A stretch of 64,000 nucleotides of DNA from Flavobacteriales bacterium (GTDB taxonomy: Bacteria > Bacteroidota > Bacteroidia > UBA10329): positions 62,001-126,000 of the forward strand of contig JAIPBM010000005.1 in assembly GCA_021739695.1 (NCBI GenBank). Direction: 5' to 3'. Position numbers and translations under genes: made by a program. Below the pieces are notes generated by a model. That model was given only the letters and a program-made list of their open reading frames with translations. It ran no database searches and was not told the origin of the DNA. Below are positions 34,382 to 42,662 of the stretch, in pieces. How positions within the stretch are numbered: the stretch's first letter is position 1; each line of letters opens with the position of its first letter.

Positions 34382-36220
34382 ATGTGCGGAATCACAGGAA
34401 TAATGTTGAGAGGAAATGAAGTTGTTCCGAAGGAACTTCTGCAAAAAATGACCGATTCCATGTTCCATCGTGGGCCTGACGAAGACGGCATGCACATTCA
34501 CGCGAATGTTGGCATAGGTATGCGAAGGCTGAGTATTATGGACGTGGCTGGTGGAAGTCAGCCGCTTTATAGCCAAGATGCAACTGTGGCGATGGTCGGT
34601 AACGGGGAAATTTACAATTATCGCCAGCTTCAAAAAGAACTTTCGGATATGCATACATTCCGAACCACAACAGACATGGAAGTCGTGGCTCCGCTGTATC
34701 AGAAATTCGGATTGGATTTTCCGAAACACATGGAAGGCATGTTCGGGCTGGCCATTTTAGACAAATCTCAGCGCAAACTTCATTTGGTGCGAGATCAGAT
34801 GGGTGTAAAACCACTGTTCTACAGCATAGTTGATGATGCCATAGTTTTCTCTTCAGATATCAATTCGATCTTGTCATCTGGAAAAATATCCACGTCCATT
34901 AATGAGAATGCCGTATCGAATTATTTCAACTATCGATTTGGCGCGCTTGGAAATGAATCGTTCTTCAATGGGATCAATGCTCTTTTTCCGGGTGAAATTC
35001 TGACGATTGATACCGAAACATTTGAAATCTCCAGTTCAACTTTTCATGATTCTGTTACGTTTTCAAATGATGACCTACTTAAGTCCAGCGAAGCTGAACT
35101 GATTGATGAACTTGACAAAAGGTTACGTGCTTCTGTAAGCAAGCGACTTATGGCTGATGTGCCTCTTGGCACACTGCTTAGCTCTGGTATTGACTCAACG
35201 CTGCTTACCGCCATCGCAAACGACATCAACAGTAATAAGGTTGATGCATTTACCATCTCATATGCGGAACAAGAATATGACGAAAGTCTAGACGCCAAAG
35301 AATCAGCAGATCATCTGGGAATCAAATGGCATCCGTATTCAGTAAGCAACCAAGAATACACTTCGCTAATTGTTGAGGGAATAAGGAAAAACGAGGCTCC
35401 GATCACTCATCCGAATTCGCTTTCAGTGCATTTGATCACCAAAATTGCTCGCGAAAATGGATACAAGGTTTTATTGAGCGGAGAAGGTGCCGATGAACTT
35501 TTTGCAGGCTACGGACGCACTACCAATCTTTTTCATTTAGAACAGATCAGGAAAAAGTATCCTGATCTGCTACTGAAGTTCTTATCAAGCACGGGATTGA
35601 AGTTTGACAGACGGGAAGCAGCGATTCTAAAGGCTTTATCCAATAAGAATTCGACCAACCTTCTTTCCGAATATTTCAGCGTGGTTGATCAGGATTTCGT
35701 TGAGAAACACGCTATTCCAGAATTTATGCGAAAGCTGGGTAAGCAGTTGGATTTCAATCAGTTGTTTAACCATATTCTTCAAGCAGAACAACGGTCGTAC
35801 TTGCAAGAACTGCTGCTGAGACAGGATAAAATGAGCATGTGGTCGAGTATGGAGGTTCGAGTTCCTTTTGTTGGCGACCCAAATATGGTTTCGTTTGCCA
35901 ATCAGGTACCGATTGAGCTCAAATTGAAGGATGGCGTGAACAAGTATTTGCTCAGAAAAGTAGCCGAGAAATATTTACCTAAGCATATATGTTACCGTAA
36001 AAAGCGTGGTTTTGGATCCCCTATTGGAGAATGGCTCCGTCAGAATAATCAATTGAAAGACCTTGCTTATTCTCTGACATCAAGCGAATACATGGATTCT
36101 AAACAGCGTGCTTATTATGAAAAAACACTTAACGCCCACGTTAATAATAAGACCGATAATTATGAGATCATCTGGAAAATGATGAACTACCTTATTTTCC
36201 GTCAGGAATACAAATTCTGA
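34382..36220 (+). CDS. Glutamine-hydrolysing asparagine synthase homologue, copy 1
   Basis: A 612-residue AsnB-type enzyme. Cys2 of the class II glutaminase is present (MCGITGIM), followed by FHRGPDEDGM and the synthetase domain with the pyrophosphate loop SSGIDSTLLT and the C-terminal KKRGFGSPIGEW. In metabolism it would make asparagine from aspartate; in polysaccharide clusters homologues are thought to amidate sugar uronic acids (as WbpS does for GalNAcA), and the context here suggests that role. The stop TGA at 36218-36220 abuts the stop of the opposing gene at 36221, forming TGATCA. Confidence 0.88.
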   Translation: MCGITGIMLRGNEVVPKELLQKMTDSMFHRGPDEDGMHIHANVGIGMRRLSIMDVAGGSQPLYSQDATVAMVGNGEIYNYRQLQKELSDMHTFRTTTDMEVVAPLYQKFGLDFPKHMEGMFGLAILDKSQRKLHLVRDQMGVKPLFYSIVDDAIVFSSDINSILSSGKISTSINENAVSNYFNYRFGALGNESFFNGINALFPGEILTIDTETFEISSSTFHDSVTFSNDDLLKSSEAELIDELDKRLRASVSKRLMADVPLGTLLSSGIDSTLLTAIANDINSNKVDAFTISYAEQEYDESLDAKESADHLGIKWHPYSVSNQEYTSLIVEGIRKNEAPITHPNSLSVHLITKIARENGYKVLLSGEGADELFAGYGRTTNLFHLEQIRKKYPDLLLKFLSSTGLKFDRREAAILKALSNKNSTNLLSEYFSVVDQDFVEKHAIPEFMRKLGKQLDFNQLFNHILQAEQRSYLQELLLRQDKMSMWSSMEVRVPFVGDPNMVSFANQVPIELKLKDGVNKYLLRKVAEKYLPKHICYRKKRGFGSPIGEWLRQNNQLKDLAYSLTSSEYMDSKQRAYYEKTLNAHVNNKTDNYEIIWKMMNYLIFRQEYKF

Positions 36221-37273
36221 TCAGCGGAGCACTTTTTGTTCCCACTCAAGATCTGCTTGAGTAGGATGATATTCCAGCATCTCCGTATCCGATCTATCCA
36301 ACCGAATGTATGGTACACAATCTTTCTGAATGATTCGGTAGTGCTGTGTATCACTATTCATTTCATCCTTAAGCACATCAGGATATTCTCCAAACAACTC
36401 CTTTTGTACCGGTCGTAACCTGAAACAATCCATTCTTGAAAAACGCCATTTCAAGGCTTTCTTATCATTCGTGCCAAATTCCTTTATGCACCAATCTTCT
36501 TGATACTGCTTAAAGTCTTCCACCTCGGCAGGTCGGTTGTTGTCTGAGTACGAATTGTATAGCTCTCGCCACTCAAAATATTGCCGTCTGTAAATCATAT
36601 TCTCATCAGACTTCAAGCCTTCGCAATGGAAGTAGAAATGCCGATGATCTTTAACAATGGCGTAATAAAAAGGCACTCGAATCACATCAAACTTGCCGTA
36701 TTCAACATACTTGATATCTCTACCAAAACGCAACAAAATCGGCTCACCAGGATCCATTGCTAATGCATGGCGCGTGTGATGGAAATCGCCACGCAAGTTT
36801 GTTCGTGGCAACTGAATGGTCCGTGGTCTATCATCTTTTATCAATTCACGGATCTGCGTCATGCTATTTTCACCCGAAGTGCGGCAGACCATGTCAGCAT
36901 CCCAACGCAGATGCCATTTGTAGCGAGTTTGCCTCAGCCCTGCATTTCGGCAATCTCCCAATAATGCTCCAGGCATCTCAAGTACATCAACCTCAATTCG
37001 GCCTTCATTTTCTTCTTTGAAGTCCTTCATTATCTGAAGCGTTGCATCATCAGAACCATTATCCACAAGCACGACCTGATCGACAACTCTTACCAAACTC
37101 TTTAAACAGAAAGGCAGTATATACTCTTCATTTCTGGCACTGACAACAGCTGTAATACCGTCCTTAAGGATCTCGCCATTCCAGCCTCTATCCCACGACC
37201 GCTCCCATCGGTAATAACCATGATAAAGAATCACAGCCAAGACCTTTCTTACTACAGTTTTGAGTTGATTCAT
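36221..37273 (-). CDS. Glycosyltransferase family 2 (WaaE-like)
   Basis: A 350-residue GT-A family 2 protein: ITAVVSARNEEYILPFCLKS at the N-terminus, LVDNGSDDAT and HLRWDADMVC as the metal-binding site. The latter resembles the WaaE/LgtF-like branch. It is transcribed against the main run, coupled to the CapA-like gene (ATGA at 37270-37273). Its stop abuts the stop of the opposing asparagine synthase homologue with no spacer or terminator. Donor and acceptor are unknown. Confidence 0.85.
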   Translation of the reverse strand: MNQLKTVVRKVLAVILYHGYYRWERSWDRGWNGEILKDGITAVVSARNEEYILPFCLKSLVRVVDQVVLVDNGSDDATLQIMKDFKEENEGRIEVDVLEMPGALLGDCRNAGLRQTRYKWHLRWDADMVCRTSGENSMTQIRELIKDDRPRTIQLPRTNLRGDFHHTRHALAMDPGEPILLRFGRDIKYVEYGKFDVIRVPFYYAIVKDHRHFYFHCEGLKSDENMIYRRQYFEWRELYNSYSDNNRPAEVEDFKQYQEDWCIKEFGTNDKKALKWRFSRMDCFRLRPVQKELFGEYPDVLKDEMNSDTQHYRIIQKDCVPYIRLDRSDTEMLEYHPTQADLEWEQKVLR

Positions 37274-38337
37274 TTGCCTGTGAAAATCTTTAAGAGCTTT
37301 TTCAAAGCCACCTGAGCTACGGTAATATTGTTCAGCTGCGCATGATAATAAATCGGTTCAACTCTGCGCAGTGCCCAATAGTAGACCGGATATCCACCTG
37401 GAACTTTACGCACGATTCGAAACAGAAAATTCCACCACCGGTATGTCGCATTCAGTTCTGTGCGGAAGACAATTGTGTTATCCACATTTGCAATGGCTTC
37501 TACAGAGTGTGCTACGCTGCCATCTTCAAAAAATTCGAGCGCAACTATTCCACTCTTCTTACCACTATTTCGAACGTAGTAAATTCCTCCATCGCAGTGA
37601 ATATCTGCAAAGCAAAAATTACCGAGACTGTAATAAACAGGCTTGCCGTTAATTACTTCGCTCACTTGAAACGTATGAGTATGACAACCGATCAACGCGT
37701 CTGCCCCAGCATCAATAATGGCTTTGGCTTGGGCTAGTTGTTCTTGATGAGGAAAATATCCATAATCAGTTTTGCCGCCCCAATGCATGAGCGCAACTAC
37801 CCTGTCAACATTAGGTCTAAGGTCTTTGATGGCTGAGACAATCTTGTCGAGATCAAAAAAATTCGTGTAAACATCAGCATCCTCAGGCAAGCTGGGGTGC
37901 GTATCCGGATGGACAAAATTGACAAATCCAACCTTCCATCCGCCCACTTCCAGAATAGCAGGTTCCCCTGCCTTTTCTCGATCAACATTTGAACCAACAT
38001 AGGCAATTCCCAATTCGGTCAATTTGTTAACCGTGTTTACGAATCCCTCGTTAAGATTATCATAGAAATGATTGGTGGCCAAGGTTACAAGTCCAAGGTT
38101 CAGATTTTTCAGTTCATTTAACGCCTCTAAAGATGTTCCGATTCGTGGCGTTTTCTTCATGTTCTGTGCTGCCCCAAAAGCCACCACTTCCAAATTACCG
38201 ACTACAAGATCCGCGTCTTTCAAAGTCGATTTCACTTCGTTGAATGGATCTTCGGCCTGTTCAATACGTTTCTGAAAATCATCGTTGAAGGCTACATCGC
38301 CAACAAACTTGATCTGTATTGATTGCCTCCTTTTCAT
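37270..38337 (-). CDS. CapA family protein (poly-gamma-glutamate/capsule synthesis type)
   Basis: A 355-residue protein of the CapA/PGA_cap family with the metallophosphatase-like fold: IKFVGDVAFNDDF at the N-terminus, VVGNLEVVAFG, LVTLATNHFYDN, VVALMHWGGKTDYGY and IGCHTHTFQ as likely metal-binding residues. No signal peptide is seen. Bacillus CapA is needed for poly-gamma-glutamate assembly; related proteins sit in many capsule clusters with unknown biochemistry. ATG 38337 is preferred, with a TTG at 38349 as the alternative. It is the first gene of a two-gene minus-strand operon and diverges from the asparagine-synthase-like gene. Confidence 0.88.
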   Translation of the reverse strand: MKRRQSIQIKFVGDVAFNDDFQKRIEQAEDPFNEVKSTLKDADLVVGNLEVVAFGAAQNMKKTPRIGTSLEALNELKNLNLGLVTLATNHFYDNLNEGFVNTVNKLTELGIAYVGSNVDREKAGEPAILEVGGWKVGFVNFVHPDTHPSLPEDADVYTNFFDLDKIVSAIKDLRPNVDRVVALMHWGGKTDYGYFPHQEQLAQAKAIIDAGADALIGCHTHTFQVSEVINGKPVYYSLGNFCFADIHCDGGIYYVRNSGKKSGIVALEFFEDGSVAHSVEAIANVDNTIVFRTELNATYRWWNFLFRIVRKVPGGYPVYYWALRRVEPIYYHAQLNNITVAQVALKKLLKIFTGK

Positions 38338-38346
38338 GTGCCTGCC

Positions 38347-38354
38347 CAATACTA
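38347..38354 (-). promoter_or_regulatory. Possible -7 box for the capA operon
   Basis: On the reverse strand TAGTATTG differs from TAnnTTTG at one base and ends 9 bases before the ATG at 38337. It supports that ATG over the TTG at 38349, which would overlap the box. Confidence 0.3.
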
Positions 38355-38390
38355 AAGATTAATTGCGAATTTTAGCCACAACGCACGTTC

Positions 38391-40169
38391 ATGTTACTCG
38401 GAACAGTAAAAAATTCAAGTCGATTTTTAGCGGAAAATGAAGATGGTTTCCAATCATTTCCGTTTGGAGAAATGATCCTTGTTGTGAAGGATTTCGGTCG
38501 CGGTTCGCGGGGTCTGTTTGAACAGCATGCTGACCGATTCACCTTTACATCCGAAACACCTTATTTAAGAACAGAATCAGGCTATAGAAAACTTGAAAAG
38601 GCAGAAGAGAGTCTAAGTCAGACCGTTCCGAAAGCAGAGAACAATTTTGCGGCATTTGAAGTGAGCAAAACTGTTTCGGGCTGGTCTGCATTCGCTTCTT
38701 CGGCACGCATTACACGAGCACGAATTTATTTCTTGTTCGTGGATGGTGGAATTCTGTGGTCGGATGATCTGAGAGAGCTTATTCCCTACTCCACTCGAGA
38801 AATGAACCCGATGGGCGCATTTTCTATTCTGAAATATGGAGACGTTCCTGAATACATCACGGTTGTCAAAGGCATTCATTGTATTCCGGTCGGACAAGAG
38901 TTGAAATTCGGCCCAACGGAATTTGATACATGGTTGAAGCAAGGAGAAATTCCACGTTCGGCATTTGAATTTTTCTTCAAGCTAGATTTTCCGATGGACG
39001 GTGGCGACATTCCAAAAACGGAAAAACTGTTGGATGCAGAATTTGAATTCGTGGCAAGTTTGAACCCGATCGTTCCCATTTCGGGCGGTGTTGATAGCAC
39101 GCTGGCGAATTGCCTTATTGATAAGTTCATCGACAAACCATATCCAGCGTATTACATCCAATTTGGGAAAGACGACCCAGAAGTGAAATTCGCGCAAGAA
39201 GCCGCCAAGGCTTCAAAAGCAGAACTGGAAATTGCGCTCTTCACTCCAGAAGACACGATTCCTAGTTTTGAATATCAGAACGAACACGCCATTCAGCCAA
39301 TTGGCGAAAGTTCCACGATTTCCACCGCGTATCATTTTAGAAACCAGAAGCACGCTGGGCATAAGATCATTGATGGAACCTTGGCCGATGGTTGCTACGG
39401 TTCTACTAATTACAATCGGAATGTGATTGGCGATATTCCCGAACGTCCGCAATGGCAACAGCGTTTGAACGAATGGATCGCTGCGCAACTCCAAAGCAGA
39501 AAACTGCCTGGTTTTGAGCGATTTCACCCTCGCGACAGCTATATCAACGATCCATATCTGCAATTCATGGATGTGTATCTCGGTCCATTCGGAAACATGT
39601 GGCTGAAAGATTCGAAGAAGCATTCAGAAAATCTCTTGCCGCTTTGGCAGTACTACTACGATTACTTGAAAGCCGAAAAATCGAATCAGGACGATTGGAT
39701 GAAATACAGCGTTTTCAAAATGGTGAATTACGCTTGCAAGAACAATACGGCAAAGAGTTACGATAACTCGCAGCCTGAAAATTCAGGACTTTATCCATTT
39801 ACCTGGAAATCGATATTAGAAGATCAAGGACACTATTCATGGGCGGAGAAAACCTTGGAAAACACCATTAAATACCCACTCAAAAAAATACTTGACCAGT
39901 ACATGAGCAAAGATTTCATCTACCGAAAAAAGGTAGGATTAAATTCTTGTTTCGAGGATTGGATTCATCTTCCATTTCTCAAAGATCATTTTTCAAAGAT
40001 CATTTCCAGACCTAACGGTGTGGCCGAATATTTCCTCGGAAGCAGAAAGAATTATCTCTTAAACCTGTATTCAAAATCGGAACCAGTACACCCGAATCTC
40101 GCCCGCTTGATCATAAACATGAGCATTTTAGATGCTTGGCTGGAACGACACAACATCTCAATAAAATAG
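38391..40169 (+). CDS. Asparagine-synthase-like protein lacking the glutaminase cysteine
   Basis: A 592-residue relative of asparagine synthetase. The C-terminal half has the ATP pyrophosphate loop PISGGVDSTLANCL (near residue 230) and a C-terminal KKVGLNSCFEDW that corresponds to KxGFxxP in normal AsnB. The N-terminal domain starts MLLGTVKNSSRF, has no Cys2 and keeps only vague Ntn-hydrolase structure, so it should not hydrolyse glutamine. It might use free ammonia or, as in lasso-peptide cyclases, activate an acid for another amine. The neighbours are capA (divergent) and a family 4 glycosyltransferase one base downstream. Confidence 0.82.
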   Translation: MLLGTVKNSSRFLAENEDGFQSFPFGEMILVVKDFGRGSRGLFEQHADRFTFTSETPYLRTESGYRKLEKAEESLSQTVPKAENNFAAFEVSKTVSGWSAFASSARITRARIYFLFVDGGILWSDDLRELIPYSTREMNPMGAFSILKYGDVPEYITVVKGIHCIPVGQELKFGPTEFDTWLKQGEIPRSAFEFFFKLDFPMDGGDIPKTEKLLDAEFEFVASLNPIVPISGGVDSTLANCLIDKFIDKPYPAYYIQFGKDDPEVKFAQEAAKASKAELEIALFTPEDTIPSFEYQNEHAIQPIGESSTISTAYHFRNQKHAGHKIIDGTLADGCYGSTNYNRNVIGDIPERPQWQQRLNEWIAAQLQSRKLPGFERFHPRDSYINDPYLQFMDVYLGPFGNMWLKDSKKHSENLLPLWQYYYDYLKAEKSNQDDWMKYSVFKMVNYACKNNTAKSYDNSQPENSGLYPFTWKSILEDQGHYSWAEKTLENTIKYPLKKILDQYMSKDFIYRKKVGLNSCFEDWIHLPFLKDHFSKIISRPNGVAEYFLGSRKNYLLNLYSKSEPVHPNLARLIINMSILDAWLERHNISIK

Positions 40170-40170
40170 G

Positions 40171-41322
40171 ATGACACGCGTCCTTTATATCGGAGACCCC
40201 AATAGCGTCCATGATTTCAAATGGATAAGTTGGATGAGTTCCAAACCTGAATTTGAGACTTTTCTTATTGCTCAGGAACACGAGATGTCTCTTCTCAGCA
40301 GCAATCAACGCTCATTACTTGGCGCATCCAAAATAACACTCCTTGAACCGATTAAAAGCTATTCTCTTTGGAGGTTTTGGGAGAACCAAGCTTCGCTGAA
40401 AACAATCACTGAAGCGATAGACAAGTATAAGATACATGTGGTGCATCCGCTTTTCGCCACGCCATTTTCGCTGTGGACACGGAATCTTCCCGTGCCATCG
40501 GTCATCACTTCTCGTGGTTCGGATATTCATGTGGTGTTGGCTGGTCTGGGCAAAGGTTCGTTCCTGCATCGCATCCATGGAAAATTATTGTTGCAGCAAT
40601 TCAAATCAGCCTTCGAAAATGCGGCAGCAATTACCTGCACATCGCAAGGACAGTTGAATAAAATCAATTCCGTTTTCGGCACAAACCTGAAAGGCGAGAT
40701 TATCCGAACAGGTGTCAACGTGGATGAGATAAATGCGCTTCAGCCAGAAGTAAATCTGCCCAATAATCTCACCGACAAACGGATCATTTTTCTGCCACGC
40801 TACATTCGTCCGATCTATCAGACCGAATTACAGATTCGAGCGTTAGCTGCCATTCCTGAAACGTTGAAACAACAGCTTGCTATTGTGCTGATTGAAGGTA
40901 AAAAGACTGATTCTGAATACGCTGATTTCATCAAGCTAGAATTAGAAAATTGCGGCATTCAGCATCACACGTTCGAATCCTTGTCTCAGCACGAAATGTG
41001 GTCGATGTTCAAACTGAGTGCGCTTACCATCATGACTCCCAAAACAGATGGAACACCCAATTCAGCATTGGAAGCCATGGCCGCAAGATGCCCGTTGATT
41101 CTGGGTTCATTCAATTATGATGAAGACCTTTTTTCTGAAGAATTCTGTGAACGGATGAAAACAGATTCGACAGAAGAACTCGCACAGCTCATTGAAAATT
41201 CTCTTTCAAACTATCCACTCGAAAAAGTAGAATGTGCGTTTGAAAATGCTTCGAAATTCGGCAACCGTCCAATTGAAATGGAACGACTTCACCAGTTATA
41301 TCTGGCGCTCGCGAAGCGCTAA
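40171..41322 (+). CDS. Glycosyltransferase family 4-like
   Basis: A 383-residue GT-B protein: VLYIGDPNSVHDFKWISWM at the N-terminus, ITSRGSDIHVVLAG, and a C-terminal donor site TPNSALEAMAARCPLILG. It lacks the usual strong GGAE start seen in other copies. It begins one base after the asparagine-synthase-like gene, so the two are coupled, which suggests both act on the same sugar. Its 3' end overlaps the opposing glycosyltransferase gene by 27 bases. Confidence 0.88.
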   Translation: MTRVLYIGDPNSVHDFKWISWMSSKPEFETFLIAQEHEMSLLSSNQRSLLGASKITLLEPIKSYSLWRFWENQASLKTITEAIDKYKIHVVHPLFATPFSLWTRNLPVPSVITSRGSDIHVVLAGLGKGSFLHRIHGKLLLQQFKSAFENAAAITCTSQGQLNKINSVFGTNLKGEIIRTGVNVDEINALQPEVNLPNNLTDKRIIFLPRYIRPIYQTELQIRALAAIPETLKQQLAIVLIEGKKTDSEYADFIKLELENCGIQHHTFESLSQHEMWSMFKLSALTIMTPKTDGTPNSALEAMAARCPLILGSFNYDEDLFSEEFCERMKTDSTEELAQLIENSLSNYPLEKVECAFENASKFGNRPIEMERLHQLYLALAKR

Positions 41323-42573
41323 CACCTTCGCGCAAAAATCAGGATAGTTGATGTTGGCAGAATAGAATGTGCCCCAAATATTCTTGGCCTCCATTCGTAA
41401 TTTATTGTACTCATCAGTACTCATTTGTGCTGTATGAATGATCACCTCAGCCACATCTTCGGGGCTCACTTCTTGGTCCAACAGAAATCCAGTTTTACCA
41501 TTGATCACAATCTCAGAAACACCGCCCACATCGGTTGCGATGGCAGGAATTCCGAACGACATAGCCTCCATAATGCTGACAGGAATTCCATCATACCTAC
41601 TCAAGCTGATAAACAGATCCACCATATGCGTGGAGTAATACTCCAAAACTTTCCAATTTGGAATCCGCCCTAAAAAATGGAATTGGACATTCTCTTTCTT
41701 ACCAAGCAACTTATCGCACAATTCAACTAACGCATTCTTTTCTGGACCATCACCAAAATGTGTCCATTCAATTTCCAATCCATCAATGTGCGAAAGTGCT
41801 TTTGCAATCAGATGCACGCGTTTAATCGGAATAAGATTTGAACAACTAATGAGTTTGAAACGTCTGAAATTCCGTTCGTGCGGCTCCAGTTTATCTACGG
41901 TTCGAATTCCTAATCGGCTTTGATAGATTCTGCCTTCATTGATGATGGAACTGAAGTGGCTCAGCAGGTAATTTCTCCCGTTTTCTGAAATGGCAAAAAT
42001 GGCATCTACGCCATTGAAAATAGACTTTCTGAAGGGCAGATAGTGATACTGACTGCGTTCGAAATAAAGATCCCATCCATGTAATCTACAGAAAGCAGTA
42101 ATGGTCGGATTCTCGTTTTTCAAGTGCGAAATCGCCAAAGCAGCATCATCTGTCCAATAGCTGTAGAGGAAAATCTCCTCATTTTTTGCAAAGTCAACTT
42201 TCGCTAGGATCTGCGCTTGCATTTTCAATGCGCGTATCCGAGAAACCAATAAGGTCTTAATTTTTCCGAGGCTCAAAGAGCCGTGAAAATCGTCTGTAAT
42301 GGTGTTGAGTTCACTTCTCACTTCTGCATCGAACACCAAACGCCAAACTGAAAACAACTTTTGTAGAAAGGTTGGATCCGATTGAAGCTCAATCAGCGAT
42401 ACCGTTTCAGACACTTCAAATTGCTTTGTATTGTCCACTTTACCAGTTGTGCAAATGCTGATCTTGGAAAAATGATGCTTCAAAAAGTCCAATTCCACTT
42501 CGAGAAATGGCTCGCCAAATCCGTAAGGGAAATTGCTGCACACAATAACTAGATGTCGATTCGATGCACTCAC
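41296..42573 (-). CDS. Glycosyltransferase family 4
   Basis: A GT-B transferase of about 425 residues: HLVIVCSNFPYGFGEPFLEVE at the N-terminus (like the WbaZ/AmsK branch that starts FP..GEPFLE), FCRLHGWDLYFERS, LISCSNLIPIKRVHLI, and GIPVSIMEAMSFGIPAIATDVGG. The start is uncertain: GTG 42573 fits the family N-terminus and leaves a divergent promoter region, while the frame stays open to 42693 through sequence that must hold the asnB promoter. It is a single-gene unit facing leftward. Confidence 0.85.
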   Translation of the reverse strand: MSASNRHLVIVCSNFPYGFGEPFLEVELDFLKHHFSKISICTTGKVDNTKQFEVSETVSLIELQSDPTFLQKLFSVWRLVFDAEVRSELNTITDDFHGSLSLGKIKTLLVSRIRALKMQAQILAKVDFAKNEEIFLYSYWTDDAALAISHLKNENPTITAFCRLHGWDLYFERSQYHYLPFRKSIFNGVDAIFAISENGRNYLLSHFSSIINEGRIYQSRLGIRTVDKLEPHERNFRRFKLISCSNLIPIKRVHLIAKALSHIDGLEIEWTHFGDGPEKNALVELCDKLLGKKENVQFHFLGRIPNWKVLEYYSTHMVDLFISLSRYDGIPVSIMEAMSFGIPAIATDVGGVSEIVINGKTGFLLDQEVSPEDVAEVIIHTAQMSTDEYNKLRMEAKNIWGTFYSANINYPDFCAKVLALRERQI

Positions 42574-42635
42574 ATCGCTAATTACTGCATAATTGATGTA
42601 TTCGAGACGGACCAAGCAAATTGAAGTGCATTGCG

Positions 42636-42643
42636 TATCATTG
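42636..42643 (+). promoter_or_regulatory. Possible -7 box for the second asparagine synthase gene
   Basis: TATCATTG differs from TAnnTTTG at one base and ends 19 bases before the ATG at 42663. It lies in the divergent region shared with the GT4 gene. Confidence 0.3.
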
Positions 42644-42662
42644 GAATCAAGAATCTGAACAC

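Noticed and set aside
39979-40007. Direct repeat of CAAAGATCATTT in the asparagine-synthase-like gene
   Set aside because: Two copies of a 12-base word in coding sequence; short and in frame, consistent with chance or a small local duplication of no clear effect.
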